Shown here piece by piece: positions 1-11,392 of a DNA stretch of 50,734 nucleotides (positions within the stretch are counted from its first letter, which is position 1; every line of letters starts with the position of its first letter). Source of the stretch: Actinomortierella ambigua (taxonomy: Eukaryota; Mortierellomycota; Mortierellomycetes; Mortierellales; Mortierellaceae); assembly GCA_016098155.1 (NCBI GenBank), contig JAAAJB010000174.1:6747-57480 (forward strand). The letters are read 5' to 3'. A program made the position numbers and the translations under genes. The notes under the pieces are model-generated. The model was not told where the DNA came from and made no database searches. It saw nothing but the letters and a program-made list of their open reading frames with translations.

Positions 1-852
1 CCTTTTCCCTGAGTTTTATTACTGCCCCCCCCCCCCTCTTTCACCTGGCCTAACCATGCGCACACTCAAACCGTCTCTCCCCCCCCTCACCACCTCCCTG
101 CGAAGCAGATCCTTCTATTGCTTTATTGCTTTGAGAAAAATCATCCGCTCTAGTCTCTCTCACCAGTAGGGTATATGCTCTTGAAACATATCATTATATA
201 ATCTCATTACTACAATTCAACCGATGCACACAAGGTGGCGCAGGTTGTGAAAATGGACTGAGGCGTATTCTTGGACGTGATCATCTCCTGTAGGACAGGC
301 AAGCTACTTTGTTGCCATGATGGGGCTACGACGGTCAACATTTGTTTCGCTAGAGCGAAAAGACTCGTGCTCGTACTGGACCCTTCTTTCTCGTTGGTGC
401 AGCTTTCACCGTGATCTGTTCGGTCACGTCGTGTCCGGTGTCCAACACACCTCTCCTTTCTCGCACCTACGAACGCCGTTGTTCCGTTTTGGAGATCGCC
501 GTGTTTCCTCTCTAGCATCCCTGTCTCTTGCTCGCACCCTTTTTATATGCTTCCTTTTATCCATGTATCTTCTTGTCTTCTCGGCTTCTTTCAATTTTTT
601 TTTATATATTTTTCCTTGTCCAAGCTCCATTTCATCCTTTCACCTACTTTTCACCATCTAAAGAACCACTGTTACCCTAGCAACTTGGCGACTTCATTTA
701 ATTTTGTTGTTGTTGTTGTTGTTGTTGTTGTGGTTGTACGCACAGCTGTTGTACCCCAAATCGCGACAGGAGTAAGACCAGAACAGGGACGAGAATAGCG
801 GACCGAGACACACTTTTTGTCTGACACCACGCAGCCAGCCCGAGCTGCAACA
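1..852. other. Upstream region of the CDF zinc transporter
   Basis: No supported gene here. The stretch has C-runs near 27-36 and 79-86, a pyrimidine-rich block on the + strand (about 380-660) and a TTG/GTT microsatellite at about 704-733. Pyrimidine-rich coding strands precede most genes in this window, so this is probably promoter plus 5' leader of the + gene starting at 853. An ATG at 317 opens a 114-codon frame, and antisense frames exist. All are low-complexity and resemble nothing known. Confidence 0.6.
704..733. repeat. (GTT)n microsatellite
   Basis: About ten copies of GTT/TTG lie 120 bp upstream of the CDF transporter start. It is noncoding on the model given here. Confidence 0.9.
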
Positions 853-3593
853 ATGGCGTATTCAAGCGACAGTACCCAATGGGCTGGGATTGATGGGCTA
901 AAAAAGAAAAAATGCTCTGTGGGGAATTCAGCCCTTTCTTCCACTTTTGAGCCATTGCCCCTCGCCTCCCCTTCCTCTGCGAGTTTGCATGCCTCTTCTC
1001 CTTCACCACCACTACTGCCACTGCCACTGTTACGACTTGCACCACCACAAAGACCTCCCCCCTCTTTTCCCTCTGCTGCCTTCCCTTCCTCTTCCCCTCC
1101 CTCTTCGTCCTCATTCCTCCACTCGACATCAACCTTTTTATTGAGCTGGATCACGCCGCTCCTTGATTCTGTCCGCGGCCACCACGATACCACCACCACC
1201 AACACCACTAACGCCAACACACGCTTCAACGCAAGACGCCCTACCAAGAAGAACTTTACCACCCCTGGACGCTACTCCGCCATCCCTGTCTCTGATCCAA
1301 GCTCGCCATCCTACGAAAAGGAGCCGCATCAGCATCCTCGCCATTCAGAAGAGAGCAGTAGCAACAGCAACAGCAGCAGGAAGCATAAACGAGTTTCATT
1401 CGCCACCCCAATCGACAGTGCATCATCACCAGCGACGCTTGCTGTTACTGCCACCACTGCCATCACCGCCACCAACACTGCCGCGAGTCGTAGCATGTTT
1501 ACACGCCAGGGACCCCTGGACGATGACGAGCCCCTGCTGCTGCCTCTCGTCTCCCAGCCCTGCATGAAGGATGCTACTCATCTCGAAGACCCCAACATGT
1601 CCATCGGTTCCAATACCTCCACTGGCTGTGCTTCATCAACCTCCACTGTCGTTGCTTCGTCGTCTTCGTCCACGCCATTGAAGGGAGGCGACGGCTTTGG
1701 ATTGGATCTCGGCGTTAACGACGTCGCCGTATCAACTAGCCCAAAAGCAGAAGCAGGAGATCAAAATGAACGACGGCCATCAATTGCTCTATCGATCTGT
1801 TCCAGTGCTCACTCTGATGAAGACGATGTGCCTACACCAGAAGCTATTCGAGAGGCAGCCAGGGACAAACGGCGCCTGAAGCTAGCCATTGCGCTGTGCA
1901 CAACCTTCTTTTGTGTTGAGCTAGCTGGCGGAATCCTGGCAGACTCACTCGCTCTATTAAGCGACTCGTTTCATCTCCTGACAGGTACTGCAGACGTGTG
2001 GGTGGCAAATGTTTCCTCCGTTTCTCCCATCAAAACTTTAAGAAAAAAAAATAGAGGGGTCCACACGCAGAGATCCACACAGATCCATGAGGGTACACGA
2101 CAATCAAGCTTATTTTTGTCTCGTGCGATATATTTAACTTTTTCTTTCGGACTTTATTTCTGGCCTCGTTTGTATCCATAGATATAACATCTTTCTGTAT
2201 CTCCTTGGCCGCGATTTATCTCTCACAGCGGCTGCCTACATCAACGCATACGTTTGGATACCACCGGGCTGAAGTACTCGGCGCCCTTTTTTCTATATTC
2301 CTCATCTGGGGACTCACACTTTTGCTGATCATCGAGGCATTTGATCGCATACGACACCCGATTGACATTAATGGCAAGACGATGTCGATCGTCGCTGGCC
2401 TAGGGGTTTTTGTCAATATTTGGTAAGGGCCTTCGCCATCTCTTCTACTTTTTCTTTGTCCCCCCCCGTCTCATTCCGTCCAAAGTGGTATTTCGATTTT
2501 GGTGTGAGGAGAGCAGTAGAGCTAATGAACGCTTGACTCTCCTTAATTTATCTCGATTAGCTTGATGTTTGTACTCGGCGGGCATCACCATCACCACCAC
2601 GGGGACGATGATCACCACCACCACCACCATCATCATGGCCACGAAGAAGAAGGGACCCATGCGCATGGACATCATCGCCACCACCACCACAGTCATGACC
2701 GGGATGGTTCATGCCGTGCTGATGAGCACGATATGGAGCCTCTTGCCAAGTTCAACGCTCAAGGCGAGAATGAGGTTATGCTTCACCGCGAAGACGATGA
2801 CGAAGAAGAGGAGGATGGTACACCACAGGTCGCACACAAGCACACAAACCTCAACATCACGGCTGCAACACTGCACGTTCTTGGAGACCTCTTGTCTTCT
2901 ATCGGTGTCCTCATCTCATCGCTCCTCATTACATTCTTCCCGGCGTGGACCATCTTGGATCCGATCTGCACGTTTGTCTTTTCCATCCTGGTCATCTTGA
3001 CAACGATCGGTGTCTTTAAGCGGTCGGTTGCTATTCTTATGGAGCGGGTTCCTAGCCACCTTTCCGTCGAGGAGACAAGGGAGGCCATCCGCACCGTTCC
3101 CGGTGTCTTGGAAGTGAAGCGTATCCACCTGTGGGCTTTGACACTTGGTCAGACAGCACTAACAGCACGGGTGTACCTTCAGCCGGATATCCAAGACACA
3201 GTGCGGGCTGCCAAGGTCATCCGTGCCACACGCCGGTTACTCCGTCGACAGTATGGTATCCGCCAGAGCACTATCCAGTTTGAGATGTTGGAAGATATGG
3301 CGTGTCAGCCATCTTCCAAGCAGCTGGGACAACAGTGTCTGAAAGACGAGGATCCCTCCAACTCGACATCGTCTTCATCATCGTCCAGCCACGATCATTA
3401 TCATCATCACCACCAGCACCATAGTCATAGTCACAGCCGAAGTGGCAGCCATAGCCATAGGCATAACCATACCCATTCTCACCACCATCGTGGCCCCAGC
3501 GATGGCCGGGCCCCTGAGAGACATGATGCAGACATCATATTCTCTGTAGGGGAAGACGAAGACCACGACGATACCATTCGCCACACAACATAG
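853..3593 (+). CDS. ZRC1: Cation diffusion facilitator (CDF) zinc transporter, Zrc1/Cot1 type
   Basis: Exons 853-1984, 2182-2422 and 2561-3593 give 801 residues; both introns are GT-AG. CDF proteins of this type move Zn2+ (and Co2+) into the vacuole or secretory lumen in exchange for H+. The core begins near residue 340. TM2 holds HLLTD, completed across intron 1, and TM5 holds HVLGD near residue 562. These are the two HxxxD metal-site motifs; histidine in both fits zinc preference. The TM4-TM5 loop (about 465-510) is a long His/Asp run, as in Zrc1. A cytosolic C-terminal domain follows (AILMERVPSHLSVEETREAI) and then a second His-rich tail. The oddity is an N-terminal extension of about 340 residues rich in Ser, Thr, Pro and Ala, absent from yeast Zrc1. 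The ATG at 853 is the first in frame; a TTG at 817 is in frame upstream. Family assignment is firm; the exact yeast orthologue is inferred. Confidence 0.9.
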
Positions 3594-3981
3594 ACACTCC
3601 TCTCTTCCACAGCCATTAATGTACAACCTGTTTTTCCAGAGCACACACCTCTGTACAGTGGACGTTCTCTACCCTCTTTCGCTTTGTGACCATCTCCCCC
3701 CGTGCTGCATGCAGAAAGGAGGGAGGGGGACGGGAGGGAAGAGAATAGGATAAAAAGACGGTGTGGAGATGGGGGTCATACAGTTGCGCTGTACAACGCA
3801 CACGCACTCCCTTCCCCCAGTATTGGCTGACGCATACGGAATGCCGCTGCTCCCTGTTCCCCTTCTTTGTCCTCGCTCGGCCACATCTTTTGGCTTTTTC
3901 TTCCACACCCACCTGCTCCGTTTCTCACAACTGATACCCACGACAACCTGCCCCTCGTTACCAGCAGCCCACGCTCGCACC
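3594..3981. other. Tandem intergenic spacer
   Basis: 388 bp lie between the CDF stop and the ATG of the next + gene. A purine-rich stretch (about 3715-3770) is followed by a pyrimidine-rich one (about 3800-3980) that probably serves as promoter for the downstream gene. No gene or RNA recognised. Confidence 0.6.
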
Positions 3982-5339
3982 ATGCTCACGCTTTCACCCA
4001 TCGAACGCGTGGCGACCTTTACCAATGTCACCGAACCCTTCATGCAGGCATGTCAAGGTGCATGGACAATGAGAAGAGAAAGACAGGACTTGCTTTACAA
4101 AACCTTCCTCTCTGTCTCCTCCGTTGTGTTTATCCACTCCGCTATATCCACTTCACCCACCCTTTGTTTTTCTGTTGAACCTTCACGCTCATCTAAGGGT
4201 ACTACTGGTGGTGTCCAATGCCTCCAATTTATTGCTTTTTTTTCTAGACGGAAGGCGCGATGCAGTTTAGTTTGGTGGACACCACACGTCTGGACCTCGA
4301 CTCGTATCAAAGATCGTTGGCACGGCTCGCAGCAGCCCTTGCGCGGAGAGGACAACCGCTGTCATCGGCGTCGGGCAGCCCCGATGGCGGTGAGCGCAAG
4401 GTGTTTGCTGTTGCCAAGAGGAAGTGTGTCTTTTATGTCTCATCACCACCTCCTTTGGAGGCGTCGACATCAAGCAGCTCGATAGCAGCAACAGCAACAA
4501 CAACCAACACGGACGAAACCACCTACTTGCTAACTTTTGTCAGTAACGGGATGCTCTCATCTCTTCCAAACTACTCCATCGCCGTCAACGCGGAGGACTC
4601 TGCAGCAGCCTCATCGTCGTCTTCGTCTTTGACTTGTCCCTCGCTCAGGGACCCACCACCATCATCGCCACCACCGCCTTCGCCTCTCTCGCCCACCTCA
4701 CCCGTTTTCTCACTCCCGCATGGCCACCGGCCTCCACGCTACTTGTTGCGCCTGCCCCTCGACCCACTAAAATCGCCTATCGAGAGTCGGTTATCAGCCA
4801 AGCGTCTCGGGGCGGCCGATGTGCACTTGTTGGACGGCATCCTGCGTCGGCTGTGTGATGCCACGCCGGGTGCCTTTCGCCTCTTCTACTCGGATGGCCT
4901 GTCCGGTATGGAGCACGGCAACGCCATTGTCTATGATGGACAACCGCTTGCAAAAGCGGAAACCACCACCACAACCACCATCACCACCACCACCACTACT
5001 ACTATTACTACTGTCGGCTCCTCTACAGCCGCGGCAGTGGAGAGTGTCGTCGAAAGTCTGAATGTTCAGCAGCAACAATCGCAACAACCTCGGTATCTCC
5101 AGAAGCGGCAATCTTCAACACCAGCTACAGATAGTGCTGCGGAGACATCCGAAAAAGGCACCCAAGGAGGCGGGGCTGAGGAGGACGATGACGACAGGTT
5201 GCTGCTGGGCGATGAGGACGGCGACAACGAGTTTGAAATCATGCTGGCTGGCTTGGACCACCATATCGATCGCGCCCATGGCTCCATCGGCGCCGAAGAC
5301 GCACATAGCTTTCTGTGGACACCCACTCTGGGTTTGTGA
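3982..5339 (+). CDS. Unidentified protein; probable two-exon gene with a GC-AG intron
   Basis: The best model joins 3982-4047 to 4248-5339, giving 385 residues. The intron would use a GC donor (CAG/GCATGT) and a TTTCTAG acceptor after a T-run. A GT donor at 4055 shifts the frame and hits a stop. Starting instead at the ATG at 4260 gives 359 residues. Two ordered-looking segments are visible. The first (about 22-85) holds TEGAMQFSLVDTTRLDLDSY and KVFAVAKRKCVFYVSS. The second (about 180-245) holds ADVHLLDGILRRLCDATPGA and RLFYSDGLSGMEHGN. Ser/Pro- and Thr-rich low-complexity sequence separates them, and an acidic region (EEDDDDR...DEDGDNEFE) precedes the C-terminus. No signal peptide or membrane segment is evident. 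I do not recognise the family. The gene ends 230 bp from the convergent kinase gene. Coding status is supported by the long frame and the motif-like blocks; exon 1 is less certain. Confidence 0.6.
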
Positions 5340-5569
5340 CCTGTCCTATGGGACATTGATATGATCCAACAAAGAATACCACTGCCAATAAGTATATAAA
5401 AAGTCGAGATATCCTCGTCAGTCGGTTCCCTTCTCTCGAGAGAGTGTCGTAGAAGAAATTGAGGTAGCAGTGGGTGAACATAATCTGAGGAACAGGAAGT
5501 TTGGTTGCTTTTATAGAGACCACGGAAGAAAGAAAGAAAGAGAGAGAGAGAGAAAGGAAGAAAACAGAT

Positions 5570-8247
5570 CTAGATAGCTGGCTGCAGCAGCACATCGAGA
5601 TGCTGATCCACCGTAGTGCTAGACTCGAGCGTCTCGTAGGCCCACTGCCGGGCCTCGAGTAAGAACCACATCTTGAGCCACCATCCACCACCGCCACCAG
5701 GAATGTCCTTCATGGTCTCGACGAGACCGCGCCCACCATCCTGTCGACCAAGCTGGCGCAGGATAGGCAAAGAGGTCTTGAACAGATCAATCTTGGGGTT
5801 CAGCTGCCGACCAATGCCCTCAAGGATCAGGATCGAAATCACAACATTGACAAAGTCGCCTTCCATCGGCACATGATGGTTCCGGACCATCGACATGACC
5901 TCCGAGAGCAAGTCGCCAATCTTGATCTTGCCCAGCGACATGGCCGAGTCCTTGACGCCTAAGATCAGACGCTGCATCCGCAACGCAAAGACCTCGCCAT
6001 CCTTGACCGTCCCAGGGGTGCGGCAGCGTTCAATCATCAGCTTGGCCGCCCGGTACCCATCAAACTCGGCCAGTGCCCGAAACAGATCTAAAAAGTTGCG
6101 TCGGTTGTGGTCCGATAGCACCGACACGAGCCCCGTGTCGATAAACACCACCTGCGGTCGGAACCCTTCTTGGTACAGTGCTTGCAACTCACATTCCCAC
6201 GCTTCCTTGTCCTTGCCCTGGTCCTTGTCTGCCCGCGCCACGGCGGCCCTCAGACGCGCAGTGGCTTCATCCGAACTCGATTGGAACGCCTGGTCCGAGC
6301 CCTGGAACCGTGCCACCAATTGCTTGAAGAGGTTGTTGGCTGAGGGGTTGTAAAACCTGACAAAGATGTTGCCTGGGTGCAAATCTGCGTGCACAAAGTT
6401 GTCAAAGATCAACATCCTCTGTTTTTTGCCCCCCCCCCCCCAAAAAAAAAGAACGTCGTGGGTTAGACCTTCTTCTTCATTTTGGTAGCAATCACAGACA
6501 CATCCCCTCATGTCTTAATAACAAAATGTCGCGTTACCAAAAAACCGTCCAGGCCAATATCAGCAATTTTGGTATCAAAGGGACCAGCGCCATGGATCAA
6601 GAACGTCTTGAGCGGGATAGCGTCGACAAACTCCTCGATGAGCATCTCCTTGGTCGCAAAGTCGATCAGCGGGGTCGGAAAGGTGACAGTATACCGTTCT
6701 CGAAAGTTGCGTTGAAACGTCAAGAGATTCCGCGCCTCGATCCGCAGATCCAGCTGCTCCCGCATCATCTCGCCAAACATGGCGACTTGGTCCGGCAGCG
6801 AGATCCACTTCATCGTCGGTATACAGTGGATCACTTGCGCGAAAAAGTTCATGATCGCCAGATCCCGCTCCACTGTTTGTTCGACCTTGGGGTGTAGCAC
6901 CTTGATCGCCACCTCCGTCTTGAGCCGCTTCTCCCGCTGTTGGCCCGACAAAGGTTTGGTCTTGGCTCCCATCTTTTCCTCATCCTGCTTGTCCTCCTCC
7001 TCCTCCGGCTCAAAGTGAAGGGCGATGCCTGGCTTGAGTCGTCCCCGGTAGACCTGCGCAATCGCGCCAATGCCCAAGGGGGTCTCGATAAACTCGTCAA
7101 AGATGTCTTCCATCTTGCGACCTCCAAACGCAGCCTCGATCGTCTTGCGAGTGTGCTCGATCGAGTGCGGATCGACCTGATTGTGCAGCTTGGAGAACCG
7201 CTCACACAGCTCTGCTGGGAAGATGTCTGTTCGAGACCCAGCCCATTGACCAAGCTAAAGAAAAAAAAAATACCGTAGATTCATAAATTGTAAAGGAAAA
7301 AGTACAGTCGTAAGCCTCCGTCTTTCTTGTGTGGTACCACAACACGTACGTTTAATGGTGTCATAGTGATTATTCAACCTCACTCCTTTCTCTCCCTTAA
7401 ACTTTACCTTGATGAATGTCGGTCCGGCCAGTTCCATGTGCCTCACCAGGAGATCATACCACCAGATCGTGCCCGTCCGCTCGTCGTGCCGTTCCTTGAT
7501 CCGGTCACCCACAAACACGGCCGGGATTGACAACAGCACGGGCGCGAAAATCGCCGCCAACACGGCAAACCGCCACACCGTCTTTACGGGTCGCACCACG
7601 TTTTCTTCCAGCCATTCCAGTATCTGTCGCCGTATGCGCCTCACCCACATCTCCTCCTCCTTCTCCTTCTCCTCCTCCTTCTCGTCTTTCTCCTTTTCTG
7701 CTGGTATTGTCGTTTGTACGTACGCCACAGGTCGCGCCTCCCGTGCCTCCAGATGTACGACCCGGCTCCGTCGACTTAGCATTGCTAGCCCGATCGGTGT
7801 CACGAGCACTGGTAGTACCATCGTCGTCGTCGCGAGCGCAGTGCGGCTGGATAGACTAGGTGCTGGATGGACGGCCATTCCTACCTTTCCTGTCTTGGTA
7901 GTTTGGTAGCGAGGGTGTGGAAGAAGAGGGGGAGGGCAGGAAGGTGGAGATCTCCTTCGCAATAGTCCCCTGCCTGCGAACAACAGCCAGTTGTCGTTGC
8001 CGACGGTGGGGGAAGTAGGGCGTGTCCGTGGAAAGGTAGAGTGATGATAGGAACGAACGCGTGTGACCGACGAAGGGTTGGTAGTAGTGGTGGTAGTAAT
8101 CGTGCTAGGCGATGGTGTTACGGCCTTTATCCGGCCAAGACCGTTGTACAGTCGAGGAGGTTGTGTTTTTGAACTACAGAGTCGTGCCGCATGTCGTCCC
8201 GCCATGGTTTCGACGCGTGGAAGAGTAAGCATGGCATGGCAGGTCAT
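5570..8247 (-). CDS. CQD1: Mitochondrial ABC1/UbiB (ADCK) atypical kinase, Cqd1/ADCK2 type
   Basis: On the minus strand the exons are 8247-7408, 7254-6538 and 6418-5570, giving 801 residues. Family members are protein-kinase-like ATPases linked to coenzyme Q metabolism and distribution; yeast Cqd1 and human ADCK2 are mitochondrial. The N-terminus is rich in Arg, Ser and Thr and poor in acids, as in a presequence, with a hydrophobic stretch near residue 245. UbiB hallmarks run in order: FIKLGQ (the KxGQ motif, joined exactly across intron 1), GIGAIAQVYRG in place of the glycine loop, EVAIKVLHP (Lys), VHADLHPGNIF (catalytic loop) and FIDTGLVS (metal-binding DFG equivalent). The GQW...SR...FP pattern and MKWISLPDQV favour Cqd1/ADCK2 over Coq8. 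An acidic insert (EPEEEEDKQDEEK) sits before the VAIK lysine. Intron 2 has an unusual acceptor side with a G13 tract. The family is certain; the subfamily is likely. Confidence 0.9.
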
Positions 8248-9078
8248 TCCTCCCCTTCCCTCGCGTGTATGTGAGAATCGGCAATAGGTGAATTGAAAGA
8301 ATGGAGTTGTAATGAATTAGACTGCAAGCAGGAGCGAAAGGATGTGCGTGTATGAGAGAGAGAGAGAAAAAGAGAGATATCGTTTAGAGGCATGCCTGAC
8401 AAAAAAATCCTTTTTAAGGCACCTTCTTTTTCTTTTAGGGGTCTTTCTGTGCAACTTATTATCGGTTCAAGAAACCTTCTTTGTCTCTTCCGAGAAAAGG
8501 GCTATGTGCGTGGAGTTGGGTCGGCAATAAACTCCCTCTCCACAGACGGAAGGCATCGGCAAACAGGCTTCGCCGAGTTGCATAGTGAGCCACAAAAAGG
8601 TGCGCAGACAGAAAAGATGTTCGGCGTCCAAACGAAATTTATTTGTTGTTTGTTGTATTTCCAGGCGAGGAAGGAGGATGCCGCGGCTTGCTACCAAGTT
8701 GGGAAACGGTACAAGGTCAAGCTGTATCCGTTCGAAACAAAGCCCTTCACGCGCGTTTCTATTGATCCACGTGCTGTTGTGCCCGAGGGTTGTCAAAAGC
8801 GATATGGGAAGGTGATGGTGGTGACGGGGGGAGGGGGAAGGTTGTATAGAGGTCGACAGCAGATGAAAACCCATTCCGTGCAGTGACCTGACTCGGCTGA
8901 GAAAGAGAGAGGGGCTCCTCAGTCCTGCAAATGGTCTCCTTCTGTGTCGTGTAGTCCTACAAATTGTCATTTTTCTGGATCGTAGGACGTGCCTTGCTTG
9001 TGAGGCTGTCTTTGGAGAGTGGTGCAAGGATGCATATGCAAACCAACATGGTCCTGTCGATGCAGGCGAAAAGTCGCG
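8248..9078. other. Spacer between UPF3 (3' end) and the Cqd1-like gene (5' end)
   Basis: 831 bp lie upstream of the minus-strand kinase gene and downstream of UPF3. It includes GA repeats (8357-8376) and a GT/GGT-rich stretch around 8810-8850. Open frames occur on both strands (for example + 8392-8886) but show no recognisable domain. It probably holds the kinase promoter and the UPF3 3' UTR. Confidence 0.5.
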
Positions 9079-11165
9079 CTATCCTTGTTGTTGGTGACCT
9101 TGGGGTTGCTTCTGACCACCACCACCACCACCACCACCACCACCACCTCCTCCTCCACGGCGGCGTCTCGACTTTGATTTACCCTCTCCACCTTCCGCAT
9201 TGGTCGTTGGTGCTGGTGTATTGGGTGTGGGGATAGGCCCTGCTGTAGCTCCCTCCTTCTTTGCCTTGTCTCCACCTCGACCACGTCGCGTACGCTTCGG
9301 ATGGGTTGCTTCGCCTCCCTCGCCGCCCGTCTTCGCTCCTGCCGAACCCTCGGCTGCTCCTATCGATGGTTTAGAGCCGTGTATCTCCTTTTCGCGTGGC
9401 TGCTGCTGGTGCTGCTGCTGATGGTGTTGTGGTTGTTGTTGTTGCTGCTTTTGAGCGTTCTTCTGACGCCTCGACAAGGCGGGTTCTGGTTGGGCATGTG
9501 TTGGCGCCGATGGGGCAACAGCTGTCGAAGAGAAACCTCCAGTGGATGGTGAAGCAGGTACAATCCCAGGTTTGTTGGCCGCCTTTGGTTTCAAGATCTG
9601 GATGGGTCCTGGTTCTTTGGCACTCTCGACGGTCACGGCGCCCCCATCTTTGGCAGCAGCTTTTGCAGCCCTTTCCGATTTGCGATCTCTTCGACGGCGC
9701 TCTCTCTTGGGCTTCTCACTTGCACCTCCCGCAGCAGCAGCAGCCGCAGCAGCAGACACAGTTGAAGAGGAAGATGACGATGCGCCCTGTTGAGCCTTCT
9801 TGGCTTGCTTCGCTTGCAACTGCTTGCTGGCTGCCTTCTCCTTGGCACTCTTGGATAAGATGGTAATCTGTCCTTTGGCGTTATGAGCCTTATTGGCCAG
9901 ACGCGCCTGACGAGCTGCCTGAGCAGCTGCCTGCGCCGCTGCCTTTTGCGCCCTCAGTGCTTCCAGTAGCGGTGTCGACTTTGGGTTCGCAGCACTCTCC
10001 TTCAGCACTGTCGCCCAAAAACGAGAAAAAGAAAAAAAACCGCGTGGACACGGATGAGTGTCCAATCTTTTTTTCATTTTTTTGCATTGATGATAGAAGT
10101 GACAAGGGTGATCCACGATGATGATGAACGCAGTTCATGTGATACGTACGCAACTCCGTGCTGGAAAGTTTGGGCTCTTTTTCATTGTCGACTGGTTCTG
10201 CATTCAGAGACTCCAAGAACGCCTTATAGTCGGGATCTGTGGTCCAAGATATTTTTTTTAAAAGATAACACAAGTAGAGGATGATGAGTACTCGATTGAT
10301 TATATCTCGACAAGTGAAACGATCTGAAGATGCTTCGTTATGACAAAGCGAATGATGATACCTTTCTCGATGGTGCCCTGTCGGATATCGACCTTCTTCT
10401 TATCACGAGGAGCCTTCTGGAAAGGTGCAAACTCTACATGCGCACGCCCTTCGTTGCCTATGGTTTGTGAGAGAGAGAGAGAGTGTGTGTAAAGTCCATC
10501 GATAAATAAGCAGCTAGCATGGTTTGAGCAACTTGTACGACAGTAAAGTATGGCTGTATTGCCATGTGCGCGCGAAAAAAAAATCAACGATGGTGTCATA
10601 CCCTGTCTATCTTTAAAGAGATGTCCATGATAAACCCTTTGGAAATCAAGTGCCATCGGCTCTGTCCTGAAGTACAGATACGCGCGTCCAAAAGTGTTTC
10701 CTTTGATGGGACTAATGCAACAAAGAAAAAAAAAAAAGGAAAATACAGTGTCAGCCATTGCAAGGTACATCCTCTGATAATTTCCTTCGTTGTGGTCGCG
10801 CTCTTGTCTGTCTTTTCTTTTCGAGAGAAATAATCGTGCCAATCCTGCTCATCACGCCTTTCTTTCTTGGTCCAACGTGACCCTTCCCGCATCAAAGTCA
10901 AGTATGTGTTATGTTTGAAAAGCAAGAGATTTGTTATGTACTTTTTGCTGACTTTGCCGGAGAACCAGGTGATGGCGCGAGTGAGATTTTCCTCTCGAAC
11001 CAGGGACTTTATAGAGTCCAAGAAGACCTGTTCAGGGAGATTCGCAGGCAGTCTGCGGACCACAATCTTAGTTTTGATCTGCGTTTTGCCGCGTTTGGAC
11101 CGGGGGGTCCTCTTGGACTTGCCACCGGCATTTGGGGTGCCGGATGGTGTTGTTGACTCGGTCAT
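9079..11165 (-). CDS. UPF3: UPF3, nonsense-mediated mRNA decay regulator
   Basis: Five exons on the minus strand (11165-10942, 10711-10602, 10457-10362, 10236-10150, 10007-9079) give 481 residues. UPF3 is an RNP-fold protein that binds UPF2 and links termination or exon-junction complexes to UPF1. The Smg4/UPF3 domain (about 25-172) reads TKIVVRRLPANLPEQVFLDS, then GNTFGRAYLYFRTE, GRAHVEFAPFQKAP and GTIEKDPDYKAFLESLN. Each block is interrupted by an intron, and every splice restores the expected UPF3 order. After the domain come an Ala/Gln/Lys-rich helix, a basic patch (KPKRERRRRDRKSER), a GPIQILKPK segment, Gln/His runs and a C-terminal RRRRG plus poly-Gly tail encoded by a trinucleotide repeat. 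I chose the ATG at 11165 because the domain follows closely; an upstream in-frame start at 11297 would run into the RPB10 promoter. The gene is head to head with RPB10. Confidence 0.92.
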
Positions 11166-11392
11166 CGATGAAGTGGTGGGTTCAAGTTGGAGAGTGATGC
11201 TCGTGGGAGAAGGGGAGAGAGGAGAATGACAGGTGGACTCTCGCGGGAAGGTGGTTGTGACTCGCTTCTGTACGATCAGTAATCGCATTCTCTGCACTTT
11301 GTTTTCTGTTGTTCAAAAGGACAAGAGATCCTTGTCTTTTGTCTGCATTGCATTTGCATTCATTGCCTTCTCCATTCCAGCAAACATACATC
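11166..11392. promoter_or_regulatory. Bidirectional promoter between UPF3 and RPB10
   Basis: Only 227 bp separate the two start codons, so both promoters must share this DNA unless they extend into the genes. The left part is G/A-rich on the + strand, the right part mixed and T-rich. I see no clear TATA element. Confidence 0.6.

Noticed and set aside
672..1262. Minus-strand 196-codon frame opposite the CDF gene
   Set aside because: It is a low-complexity shadow made by trinucleotide repeats and the Ser/Pro-coding region of the real + gene; it contains no domain.
8715..8760. GTTCGAAAC motif as a possible Pol III B box
   Set aside because: It departs from the B-box consensus and no tRNA stems are visible nearby.
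8392..8886. + frame of 164 codons between UPF3 and the kinase gene
   Set aside because: No domain and no recognisable family; it lies where the minus-strand kinase promoter should be.
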